A DNA stretch of 32,141 bases from Chloroflexota bacterium (GTDB lineage: Bacteria; Chloroflexota; Anaerolineae; J036; Brachytrichaceae): positions 1 to 32,141 of the forward strand of contig JAJYKL010000045.1 of the NCBI GenBank assembly GCA_021788625.1, written 5' to 3'. Of this stretch, positions 25,552 to 32,141 are shown one piece after another. Positions within the stretch are counted from its first letter, which is position 1. Each line of letters opens with the position of its first letter. Position numbers and translations under genes: made by a program. The notes under the pieces are model-generated. The model did not search any database. It was not told the origin of the DNA and worked only from the letters and a program-made list of their open reading frames with translations.

Positions 25552-25586
25552 AAGAACCCCGGTTTCCGCTGGAAACCGGGGTTCTT
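25552..25586. terminator. Bidirectional intrinsic terminator
   Basis: AAGAACCCCGGTTTCC (25552-25567) and GGAAACCGGGGTTCTT (25571-25586) form a perfect 16-bp stem with a 3-nt loop between two convergent operons. A-rich flank on the left gives a U-tract for minus-strand transcripts and the stem's own TTCTT serves the plus strand. Confidence 0.95.
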
Positions 25587-25635
25587 CACAGCCAAAGCAT
25601 CTAGTCCGTTGATGCTGGCCATCAGTATTCGAAGC

Positions 25636-27057
25636 TTACTCTGCCAGTAGCAGGAACGGCTCCTCGACCAGTTCCTTGATTGTCTTCAGGAAGCGTGCCG
25701 CCGGAGCACCGTCCACCACGCGGTGGTCGAAGGCCAGGCTGAGTGTCATCATCTTGCGCACAGCGAGTTGTCCCTTATAGACCGCAGCCTTGTCGGCGAT
25801 GCGCCCCACACCCAGGATGGCCGCCTCCGGAAGATTGATGATCGGTGTAAAGCCATCCACATCCACAGGACCCAGGCTGGTTATGGTGAAGGTGCCACCG
25901 AAATCAGTAGGGAGTGACCGTCCTTTGCGTGCTCGTTCCACCAGCTCGCGCAGCTCGCTACCGACCTGGTGCAGATTCTTTTGATCGGCGTTACGCACCA
26001 CCGGCACCAACAGACCGCGGTCTGTATCCACAGCCACGCCAATGTGGATCGGGTTCAGGTACTCGATCGAATCCGGCGTGATGCGTGCATTCATGTAGGG
26101 GTAACGACGCAACGCCACCGATACAACGCGAACCAGCAGGTCGTTGTAACCCGGTGCAAAGCCCCACGCCTCGCTCACCTTAGCCTTCAGGCGCTCGCGT
26201 AATGCGACGAACTCCGTCGCGTCGACGTCCATGAACAGGGTTACACGCGCCACCGTATGCGCGCTGGCGCCCATACGCTCGGCAATGATCGCACGCACAC
26301 CTTTCAACGGCACGCGCTCGCGTACTTCCTGTTCGGGCGCTGGGGTGCTGGGAGATGGCACCGCGGGAACAGCAGGTGCTTTCTCCACTTCTGCGACTCT
26401 TTCCTGCTCCCCGGCGCCTGCTTTCGCCTTTTCAAGGGCACGCTGCACGTCCTCCTTGGTGACCGTGCCTCCAACACCGCTACCAGTGAGCGAGCGTAGA
26501 TCCAGTCCGGCTTCAGCTGCCATACGCTCGGCAACTGGCGTTACCTTCGGAGCGCTGGCAAGATAAGCCTTCACATCACGCTCTGCCACGCGCACCCCCC
26601 CACCGCCTGTAGGCGTCACCTTTGAAAGGTCCACGTGCTCAGTCGCGGCCAGTTGCCTGGCCCGTGGTGAGGCAAACACCTTTCCAGGTGCAATGGGTGC
26701 GGCTGCCTGCGGAGCTTCGGCGGAGGAGGTCGCCTCCGCACGTTCGGGTGTTGCCTCACCGGTCGCGGAGGTGGTGCCTGCGGTGGCGGGAGCTTCGCCC
26801 TGTGGCGCGAACTTTTCATCAGCTTTGCCGACGATGCCTACGACCGTGAGCACCGGCACAGTAGAATCTTCTTTGAATGGGCCGTAGTGTATGAAACCTC
26901 TAGCCGGTGACTCAACGGCGAATACGGCCTTATCGGTTTCCACCTCCATCACTTCCTGACCCTGGTCCACCTTCGCACCCTCTTCCACCAGGAAACGCAC
27001 GATGCGCACCTCGTCGACCGTCTGTCCAAGCTTCGGGATATAGAGTTCTTTAGCCAT
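25636..27057 (-). CDS. 2-oxoacid dehydrogenase E2 component (dihydrolipoyl acyltransferase) with two subunit-binding domains
   Basis: 473 residues, core of a 2-oxoacid dehydrogenase complex. Lipoyl domain 1-80 with lipoylated K43 in VETDKAVF; an Ala/Thr/Pro/Glu linker; two peripheral-subunit-binding domains, VFASPRARQLA...VAERDVKAYL (127-166) and TPVAERMAAEAGLDL...VTKEDVQRAL (173-208), where one is usual; a second linker; catalytic domain about 248-473 with H445 and D449 in FDHRVVDG. Substrate (pyruvate, branched-chain 2-oxoacid or acetoin) is not fixed by sequence. It follows the fused E1 gene after 77 nt that hold a hairpin. No E3 gene is in view, so dihydrolipoamide dehydrogenase must come from elsewhere. 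Shine-Dalgarno is weak (AGGGA). Confidence 0.95.
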   Translation of the reverse strand: MAKELYIPKLGQTVDEVRIVRFLVEEGAKVDQGQEVMEVETDKAVFAVESPARGFIHYGPFKEDSTVPVLTVVGIVGKADEKFAPQGEAPATAGTTSATGEATPERAEATSSAEAPQAAAPIAPGKVFASPRARQLAATEHVDLSKVTPTGGGGVRVAERDVKAYLASAPKVTPVAERMAAEAGLDLRSLTGSGVGGTVTKEDVQRALEKAKAGAGEQERVAEVEKAPAVPAVPSPSTPAPEQEVRERVPLKGVRAIIAERMGASAHTVARVTLFMDVDATEFVALRERLKAKVSEAWGFAPGYNDLLVRVVSVALRRYPYMNARITPDSIEYLNPIHIGVAVDTDRGLLVPVVRNADQKNLHQVGSELRELVERARKGRSLPTDFGGTFTITSLGPVDVDGFTPIINLPEAAILGVGRIADKAAVYKGQLAVRKMMTLSLAFDHRVVDGAPAARFLKTIKELVEEPFLLLAE

Positions 27058-27075
27058 GTGGTTCCCTATGCAGCA

Positions 27076-27128
27076 GGATGTAAAACGTCAAAGCACCAAA
27101 CAACAAACGCCTCATTCGTTTTACGTCC
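27076..27128 (-). promoter_or_regulatory. Intercistronic hairpin between E1 and E2 genes
   Basis: GGATGTAAAACG (27076-27087) pairs with CGTTTTACGTCC (27117-27128), 12 bp with one G-U pair and a 29-nt loop, filling most of the 77-nt gap. No U-run, so mRNA processing or stoichiometry control fits better than termination. Confidence 0.6.
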
Positions 27129-27134
27129 GGTGTA

Positions 27135-29234
27135 TTAGCTGACCACCTTGCGGCATGCAGCCATGACTCGGTTCGTGTTCGGGATCGCCATGTCTTCCAG
27201 CACTTCAGCGCGCGGTACCGGTACGTTGGCCGAAGCCACACGCACCATCGGCGCATCCAGGTAATCAAACGCCAGCTCGTTGATCTGCATCATCACTTCG
27301 TTGATGAAGCTGGTGTTCTCATACGACTCGGTAACGCCGACCAGTCTGCCCGTTTTCTTCACGGAGGTCACGATGGCCTCGATGTCCAGCGGCTTCAGAC
27401 AGCGCAGGTCGATCACCTCGACGTCAATGCCTTCCTTGGCCAGCGCCTCGGCCGCTTCGAGCGACCGCTGAACCATGCGCGAATAGGTCACCAGTGTGAT
27501 GTCCTTGCCCGGCCGCTTGATATCGGCAATCCCCAACGGGATGATGTACTCCTCATCGGGCACGGGGCCTTTTTCCTTATACAGCATCTTGTGCTCGATG
27601 AACATGACCGGATTGTCATCACGGATGGCAGCCTTCAACAAGCCTTTCGCGTCATAGGGTGTGGAAGGCATCACCACGTAAATACCCGGGAAGTGCGTCC
27701 ACAACGACTCCAGGCTCTGCGAATGATGCGCCGCAATGGCGCGCCCGGCGCCGCCCTCGGTGCGCACAACCATGGGCACGCTCGTTTTGCCGCCGAACAT
27801 GTAGCGATTCTTGGCACCCTGGTTGGCGATTTGATCCATGGCCAGGGGAGTGAAGTCCACGTACATGATCTCCGCCACCGGGCGCATGCCAGCCATGGCA
27901 GCACCAACGGCTGCACCTCCAATGGCGGCTTCGGAAATGGGCGTATCCAGCACGCGCCACTTGCCGAATTCCTGGAATAGTCCTCTGGTTGCGCCATAAG
28001 CGCCGCCGTAGAGGCCAATATCCTCGCCCAGGCAAAAAACATGCTCGTCGCGTTTCATCTCTTCACGCAAGGCGTCGGCGAGTGCCTGGGCGTACGTGAC
28101 TTGCTTGAATTGTCCTGGATTTTCGCGGATAGCCTGCCTCAGGCGGCGGTCCGTATCAACATCGGCCTGTACAGTCCTGGCAGGAGCGAACACGTCCGTT
28201 TCCAGCTGGTCTGGGTTGGGCTCAGGCGACACTTCAGCGAACTTAACCGCTTCCGCGAGTTTAGCCTGTACTGTCTCACCCATTTTGTCGAAGTCGTCAT
28301 CTTTCAACCATCCCACGGCGATCAGGCCATCGCGCAGAGCGTTGATGGGGTCGCGCTTCTTGTACGCCGCTTCCTCCTCCTTGGTGCGGTACGCACGCGG
28401 GTCGGAATGAGAATGGCCAAAGTAGCGATAGGTCTTGGCTTCAATAAATGTCGGTCCCTCGCCCCGGCGAGCGCGATCCACAGCCGTTTTAACGGCCCCG
28501 TGTACAGCCAGCACATCCATGCCATCCACAACCTCACTGGGAATGCCATAGGCGCAGACGCGTGCAGCGGCATCCGGCAGCTTGGTTACGGTTTCCCACG
28601 GCACCGACATGCCATACATGTTGTTTTCGCAAACGTAGACCACTGGTAGATTCCAGATGGAAGCCATATTCATGGATTCATGGAAACTGCCTTCGTTCAC
28701 GGCGCCGTCGCCAAAGAAGCACAGCACCACCTTATTCGTGGCCATCATCTTCTCGGCCAGCGCCGCGCCGGTGGCCACGGCGATATTTCCGCCTACAATG
28801 CCGGTAGCTCCCAGGTTGCCGTGTACCACGTCGGCGATGTGCATGGAGCCACCTTTGCCCTTACAGTAACCGGTAGCCCGACCCATCACCTCCGCCATCA
28901 TTTTGTTGTAGTGTTCCTGTTTGGCCTCGGGAGTCTTTGCGAACTTGTCGCCATGCGCGTGACCGTGGCCATGACCGCGGTGCGTGCTGGTGACCAGGTC
29001 GTTATCGCCCAGCGCTCCAACGGCGCCCACGGCGACGGCTTCCTCACCCGCGTAGAGGTGCGAGGCGCCTTTCAATACCGCCTTGCCGAGGAACTCGGCG
29101 ATCTGGTTTTCCAGGGCACGGATCTCCATCATCTGACGCAGGTAACCCAGCACCTCGTCGCGTGTCAGTTGCTGCTCTTCGATCATCGCCGATGTCTTTT
29201 CGGCGATACCCAACTCTGGACTTGCTACTGTCAT
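27135..29234 (-). CDS. 2-oxoacid dehydrogenase E1, fused alpha and beta subunits
   Basis: 699 residues. The alpha half (about 20-340) has LYAGEEAVAVG (60-70), STHRGHGHGH (83-92) and the thiamine diphosphate motif GDGAVNEG (175-182) closing with ENNMYG (203-208); the beta half begins at VTYAQALADALREEM (379-393), with LGEDIGLYGGAYGATRGL and DTPISEAAIGGAAVG downstream. In most bacteria these are separate PdhA and PdhB (or AcoA/AcoB) chains; here they are joined by a short linker around 345-378. A His/Lys-rich insert of about 15 residues (93-109) lies between the HRGHGH motif and KMMAE. Sequence style is closest to acetoin/pyruvate dehydrogenase E1. GAGG precedes ATG by 8 nt. It starts 57 nt after the DeoR gene. 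Confidence 0.95.
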   Translation of the reverse strand: MTVASPELGIAEKTSAMIEEQQLTRDEVLGYLRQMMEIRALENQIAEFLGKAVLKGASHLYAGEEAVAVGAVGALGDNDLVTSTHRGHGHGHAHGDKFAKTPEAKQEHYNKMMAEVMGRATGYCKGKGGSMHIADVVHGNLGATGIVGGNIAVATGAALAEKMMATNKVVLCFFGDGAVNEGSFHESMNMASIWNLPVVYVCENNMYGMSVPWETVTKLPDAAARVCAYGIPSEVVDGMDVLAVHGAVKTAVDRARRGEGPTFIEAKTYRYFGHSHSDPRAYRTKEEEAAYKKRDPINALRDGLIAVGWLKDDDFDKMGETVQAKLAEAVKFAEVSPEPNPDQLETDVFAPARTVQADVDTDRRLRQAIRENPGQFKQVTYAQALADALREEMKRDEHVFCLGEDIGLYGGAYGATRGLFQEFGKWRVLDTPISEAAIGGAAVGAAMAGMRPVAEIMYVDFTPLAMDQIANQGAKNRYMFGGKTSVPMVVRTEGGAGRAIAAHHSQSLESLWTHFPGIYVVMPSTPYDAKGLLKAAIRDDNPVMFIEHKMLYKEKGPVPDEEYIIPLGIADIKRPGKDITLVTYSRMVQRSLEAAEALAKEGIDVEVIDLRCLKPLDIEAIVTSVKKTGRLVGVTESYENTSFINEVMMQINELAFDYLDAPMVRVASANVPVPRAEVLEDMAIPNTNRVMAACRKVVS

Positions 29235-29291
29235 ATTTGAAACCTCATTTCCTTAGTCTCAATTCTCCTATCTTCCGTCGCGATACACTGC

Positions 29292-30077
29292 CTAGACGAT
29301 AACAACTTCGATACCGGCTGCGTGTATTTCGGCAATGCGCTCAGCCGGCGCAAGCGTGTCCGTAATAACCATGTCGATCTGGTCCAGGCTGGCAAAACTG
29401 GCCAGGCCTACGCGACCCCATTTGGTTGCATCCAGGACGGCCACCACCTGTTTACACATCGCCACCAGCGGGCGCTTCACCTCGGCTTCGGCTGCGCTGA
29501 CGTCGGTCAGACCTTCAGGTACGCTTAATCCATGCGCGCCAAAAAAGCCGCGCTGAATATTGAACTTGTGCAAAATCTCCAACCCGTCTGCCCCGATCAG
29601 CGAAGCCGTCTCGCGCCGCAGTTGCCCGCCTGGCATGACCACGGCCACACCCGGCGCATCCAGCATCTCCTGGGCGATGGCCAGGCTATTGGTGATTACT
29701 GTCAGGTGCCGGTGTTGCTTCAGGCGTTGTGCGATGGCGAGTGCGGTGCTGCTCGTATCCAGGAAGATGGAGTCTCCGTCCAGCACTATTTGTGCAGCGG
29801 CCTCGCCAATGCGGCTCTTTTCCACCACCTGCTGCTGCTGCCGCAACGACAGCGATAGCTCCGGCAATCCCCGCCCCGCCGGTACGGCTCCGCCATGGGT
29901 GCGCACCAGCAAGTTGTAGTCGGCCAGGGCCTGGAGGTCGGCGCGGATGGTCACTTCCGATACGCCAAACTGCTGGCTAAGCTCGTTGACAGAAACGCGG
30001 CCAATTTGCTGCACGAGCCGCAAGATCTCCTGACGGCGTTCCTCCAGGTAGAGCTCTTTATTTGTGCCTGTGCTCAA
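29292..30077 (-). CDS. DeoR/GlpR family transcriptional regulator
   Basis: 261 residues. N-terminal winged helix 12-66 with the DeoR signature [36 protein letters not shown], ending in [13 protein letters not shown]-terminal DeoRC sugar-phosphate sensor from about 85, with [15 protein letters not shown] (104-118), ITNSLAIAQ (127-135) and [15 protein letters not shown] (148-162). Such proteins are usually repressors released by a phosphorylated sugar intermediate. TTG start at 30077, supported by an ideal AGGAGGTGA 6-7 nt upstream. It is the first gene of the DeoR-E1-E2 operon and is divergent from the permease. Repeated GCAATC half-sites upstream are candidate operators. Ligand unknown; a uronate or ketogluconate phosphate would suit the neighbours. 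Confidence 0.93.
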   Translation of the reverse strand: MSTGTNKELYLEERRQEILRLVQQIGRVSVNELSQQFGVSEVTIRADLQALADYNLLVRTHGGAVPAGRGLPELSLSLRQQQQVVEKSRIGEAAAQIVLDGDSIFLDTSSTALAIAQRLKQHRHLTVITNSLAIAQEMLDAPGVAVVMPGGQLRRETASLIGADGLEILHKFNIQRGFFGAHGLSVPEGLTDVSAAEAEVKRPLVAMCKQVVAVLDATKWGRVGLASFASLDQIDMVITDTLAPAERIAEIHAAGIEVVIV

Positions 30078-30128
30078 TGAAGCTCACCTCCTGCATGAAA
30101 CTTGCGAGTTGCACTTTTGGAATTTTAC

Positions 30129-30171
30129 GATTGCTTTCTTTATAACGCAATCTGAAAGAGCACCTGCAATC
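30129..30171. promoter_or_regulatory. GCAATC half-sites, candidate DeoR operator and minus-strand promoter
   Basis: GATTGC (30129-30134) and GCAATC (30147-30152) form an inverted repeat; a third copy, GCAATC at 30166-30171, repeats the second at 19-bp spacing and abuts the plus-strand -35. The inverted repeat encloses TATAAA (minus strand, 30144-30139), a -10 candidate for the DeoR operon; the possible -35 TTGCAG (30169-30164) has a long 19-nt spacer. Confidence 0.5.
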
Positions 30172-30199
30172 TTGACAATTATTCCACAACTCTTACAAT
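30172..30199 (+). promoter_or_regulatory. Strong sigma-70-type promoter
   Basis: TTGACA (30172-30177), a 16-bp spacer, TACAAT (30194-30199). Predicted start near 30206. The nearest plus-strand gene is the permease at 30573, but an intrinsic terminator lies in between. Confidence 0.75.
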
Positions 30200-30205
30200 G
30201 ACACC

Positions 30206-30350
30206 CATTGCGCGTAAGGGCTCGAGGAGCTGGGAGTCTACCACTGCTTGTACCCATTCCAGTTTTCCATCCTTACCCCGGCTGATTTCAATTTGTTTCG
30301 AGGTCTCGCAGCCTCCGGATACATGATTATCCGGAGGCGTTTTTTATTTT
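30206..30350 (+). ncRNA. Candidate non-coding RNA or attenuator leader
   Basis: A strong promoter and a strong terminator bracket about 145 nt with no supported ORF. Possible helices: GTAAGG (30214-30219) with CCTTAC (30271-30276), enclosing CTGG (30230-30233)/CCAG (30259-30262); and GGCTG (30280-30284) with CAGCC (30309-30313). The last overlaps the first bases of the terminator stem, so the two are mutually exclusive, as in attenuators. No known riboswitch or 6S RNA was recognised. It may be a free small RNA or the start of the permease leader. Confidence 0.5.
30311..30350 (+). terminator. Intrinsic terminator with no preceding ORF
   Basis: GCCTCCGGATA (30311-30321) and TATCCGGAGGC (30328-30338) form a perfect 11-bp stem with a 6-nt loop, followed by GTTTTTTATTTT. 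Confidence 0.93.
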
Positions 30351-30572
30351 CACCCCAGCCCAGGTAGCCATGTGGTGAATATTAGGAAGGTGGGAGGTGC
30401 AACCCTTAAAAAGAGCGCTGCTCTGCCATTAGTGCCATGATGCGCCGCCGAAGGGCGAAGCTCGATTTCTGCACGCTGAGCGCTATGACGCGCAGATCGA
30501 ACCAGGACGACCGAATGCGGGGGCACCCCTCAATTCGATGCCGTCCGTTATCAACCTTTTCGGAGTGACGAA
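30351..30572 (+). promoter_or_regulatory. Structured leader of the APC permease gene
   Basis: 222 nt without a gene. Helices: AGAGC (30412-30416)/GCTCT (30420-30424); CGAT-TT-CTGC (30463-30472)/GCAGATCG (30492-30499); and a nested hairpin GGACG (30505-30509), GAAT (30513-30516), GGGG (30519-30522) with CCCC (30526-30529), ATTC (30533-30536), CGTCC (30542-30546), ending 26 nt before ATG. GAGGTGC (30394-30400) can pair with GCACCCCTC (30523-30531), in competition with the last hairpin. GAGGTGC and GCCGAAG (30447-30453) resemble lysine-riboswitch core words, but no full match was established. Shine-Dalgarno GGAG at 30562-30565. Confidence 0.45.
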
Positions 30573-32126
30573 ATGACCACTCAAGTGGAATTAAAGAAGT
30601 CGCTGACGCTGACAGGCGTTACGGTGAACGTGATGGCTCTGATTGCACCCGGTGCATTCCTATGGATTACCTACCAGCTTCAGGCGGCTCAGACTGATCC
30701 ATCAGGCGCGTCTACTGCACTGGATATGTGGCCGGGACTCGTCCTGGCGCTGGTGATCGCCTTCCTGACGGCATCTTCCTACGCCATGCTCAGCGCCCAA
30801 TACCCCCACGCCGGCACAGGCTCTTCCTATTTTTTTGCCGAGAAGGCTTTCTTGGATAAGGAATCGGCCTCCATGCACCGGTGGGCGCGCCTGGCCAAAT
30901 ACTCGGTAGGCTGGATCTCGCACCTGTACTACTGGGTATATCCGGGTGTGCTGGTCGCGACGTTGGCAACGCTGCTGGTTTATATCTTCAGCGAATTCGG
31001 TGTGCCTCTGTCACCGTTCGTGCAGATTCTCATCTCGGTGGTGGTATCGGCTGGCATCGCCAGCATCGCCTTCCGCGGCATCAGCAGCTCGACCAACGCG
31101 GCCATCGCCATCAATATCATTCAGATCGTCTCTCTGGTGGTGGTATCGATCATGGCGCTGGCCTTTCGCCTCCTCAACCCCACCCATGTGACGTTCGTGC
31201 ATCCCACCCTGATCAGCATCATCGTTCCCCACAACCTGTCGAGTGTGATCTTCCAATCGACGATCGCCATCCTGTTGCTGGTAGGTTTTGAGACGGCTAC
31301 GGCGCTCTCGGCTGAGACGGTGCACCCGAAGAATGTATCGCGCGGCATCATCCTGTCGCTCATCATCCAAGGCCTGTTCTGCTACCTGTTTGAGTATTTC
31401 GCCATGAATGCCTGGATCAATAACGGATACACCGGAACGAATGGTGCAGGCCAGGTGATAACCGGCATGGCTGCAGCCGCCGCTTCCGGTTCGCCGATGG
31501 GCGACATGGTGGCGAGCCTGATCAAAAACCTGTTCCATGGCAGTGATTCAGCAGCGCTCGTCGCGACGGTGATTGTGGCCAGCACGGTGGTGATCGCGGT
31601 GGCCGGGTCGGTATTATCGTGCATGAACACAGGTGTGCGCATGACCTACGCGATTGGCAAGGATCGGGAGGTGCCGGCCATCCTGGGGATGCTTCACGGG
31701 CGATTTGCCACGCCTCACATCGGCGTGCTTCTGATGGGCATCGTGTCAGCCGTGATCGGAGCGTTCGGTGTGCTCTCCATTCGTAACCTCACGGCGGTGA
31801 TCCTGCTCTCCAATATCGGCACCTTCCTGCTCTATGGGTTCACTAATGCGATCACGTTCATTGCATTCCGCGAAACACCACAATTCCATAGCATGAAACA
31901 TTTCATCATCCCCTTACTGGGATTGATCACCAATCTGCTCATGCTGGTGGCGGTGATCTATCTGAGCGTTCTGGGCGGTGGCGACACGGGTGCAGCGGCC
32001 ATTATGGCGATCGCTGCGACAATGATCTGGCTGGTATTCGGAGCGGTGTACTTCATCTATAACACGCGATCACGCGGTGAGAGCGTGTTCGTCACCAGGC
32101 AACCGGCTCGTACGGTGGCCAGGTAA
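30573..32126 (+). CDS. APC superfamily amino acid/amine permease
   Basis: 517 residues, about 12 to 13 hydrophobic helices and no signal peptide. Helix 1 carries the APC substrate motif GVTVNVMALIAPGAFLWITY (15-34), helix 2-3 PGLVLALVIAFLTASSYAML, and ISHLYYWVYPGVLVATL lies near 115-131; FETATALSAETVHPKNVSRG (about 239-258) matches the conserved loop after helix 6. Transport of amino acids, polyamines or ethanolamine by H+ symport or exchange is expected; substrate is not readable. The start ATG has GGAG 7 nt upstream and a long structured leader, suggesting control by RNA structure as well as by DeoR sites further up. Divergent from the DeoR operon. The stop is just inside the window. Confidence 0.92.
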   Translation: MTTQVELKKSLTLTGVTVNVMALIAPGAFLWITYQLQAAQTDPSGASTALDMWPGLVLALVIAFLTASSYAMLSAQYPHAGTGSSYFFAEKAFLDKESASMHRWARLAKYSVGWISHLYYWVYPGVLVATLATLLVYIFSEFGVPLSPFVQILISVVVSAGIASIAFRGISSSTNAAIAINIIQIVSLVVVSIMALAFRLLNPTHVTFVHPTLISIIVPHNLSSVIFQSTIAILLLVGFETATALSAETVHPKNVSRGIILSLIIQGLFCYLFEYFAMNAWINNGYTGTNGAGQVITGMAAAAASGSPMGDMVASLIKNLFHGSDSAALVATVIVASTVVIAVAGSVLSCMNTGVRMTYAIGKDREVPAILGMLHGRFATPHIGVLLMGIVSAVIGAFGVLSIRNLTAVILLSNIGTFLLYGFTNAITFIAFRETPQFHSMKHFIIPLLGLITNLLMLVAVIYLSVLGGGDTGAAAIMAIAATMIWLVFGAVYFIYNTRSRGESVFVTRQPARTVAR

Positions 32127-32141
32127 GTCAAGGCTGGTGAA

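Noticed and set aside
30206..30300. Purine riboswitch suggested by GGGAGTCTACC
   Set aside because: The L3 and J3/1 sequences and the three-helix geometry of purine aptamers are absent.
30501..30530. GGACGACC as a mini-ykkC (guanidine-II) hairpin
   Set aside because: Only one ACGR loop is present; the next hairpin has a GCA loop, so the required tandem pair is missing.

Overview
The window is about 32 kb of bacterial chromosome, fairly GC-rich and almost fully coding. No rRNA, tRNA, CRISPR array or insertion sequence was recognised. Gene content points to a Chloroflexota-like organism: an AAA ATPase fused to an OmpR-type winged helix, a single-chain E1 alpha-beta 2-oxoacid dehydrogenase, a stand-alone MurE, a PrsW protease and a Mut7-C RNase with a ThiS-like domain. 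This assignment rests on recalled family distributions, not a database search.

Layout. (1) 1-4371, all on the minus strand: an accessory block with three unrelated VOC proteins, a GyrI-like effector-binding protein, a BNR/Asp-box beta-propeller, an alpha/beta hydrolase and, cut by the left edge, an enolase-superfamily (mandelate racemase/MLE) protein. Its upstream end carries a strong sigma-70 promoter with a GAAC-N4-GTTC palindrome (Gram-positive-type LexA box) in the spacer. (2) 4598-7606: a large bifunctional class A penicillin-binding protein. (3) 7793-10472: a tiny membrane protein with a Cas4-like N-terminal motif, an AAA-winged helix regulator and a divergent PrsW protease sharing a symmetric control region. 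(4) 10475-12037: murE, followed upstream by a frameshifted polysaccharide deacetylase pseudogene. (5) 12737-15659: DUF92 membrane protein, GH13 alpha-glucosidase-type enzyme and a small unknown helical protein. (6) 16030-18973: rpsO and pnp, with a long structured RNA between them. (7) 19075-21414: Mut7-C RNase, an ECF-type sigma factor and a probable zinc-less anti-sigma factor with two membrane segments. (8) 21528-25519: a sugar-acid catabolic operon (RraA-like aldolase/decarboxylase, mannonate dehydratase, NAD-dependent epimerase/dehydrogenase, DUF4432 aldose-epimerase-like protein). A bidirectional terminator separates it from (9) 25636-30077 on the minus strand: DeoR regulator, fused E1, and E2 of a 2-oxoacid dehydrogenase complex. 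(10) 30573-32126: an APC permease with a long structured leader preceded by a promoter/terminator pair that encloses no ORF.

How the parts may work together: regions 8 to 10 look like a carbon-use island, in which uronate or aldonate breakdown would yield pyruvate-type 2-oxoacids, E1/E2 would oxidise them, and DeoR would respond to a sugar phosphate. The partial enolase-superfamily gene at the left edge could belong to similar sugar-acid chemistry. Several genes (PrsW, DUF92, GH13, sigma factor) have a -10-like hexamer 7 to 12 nt before the start codon and no Shine-Dalgarno, which suggests leaderless mRNAs. The most interesting non-coding signals are the rpsO-pnp hairpin, the candidate RNA at 30206-30350, the structured permease leader, the LexA-like promoter and the repeated TGTCAGAC and GCAATC motifs.
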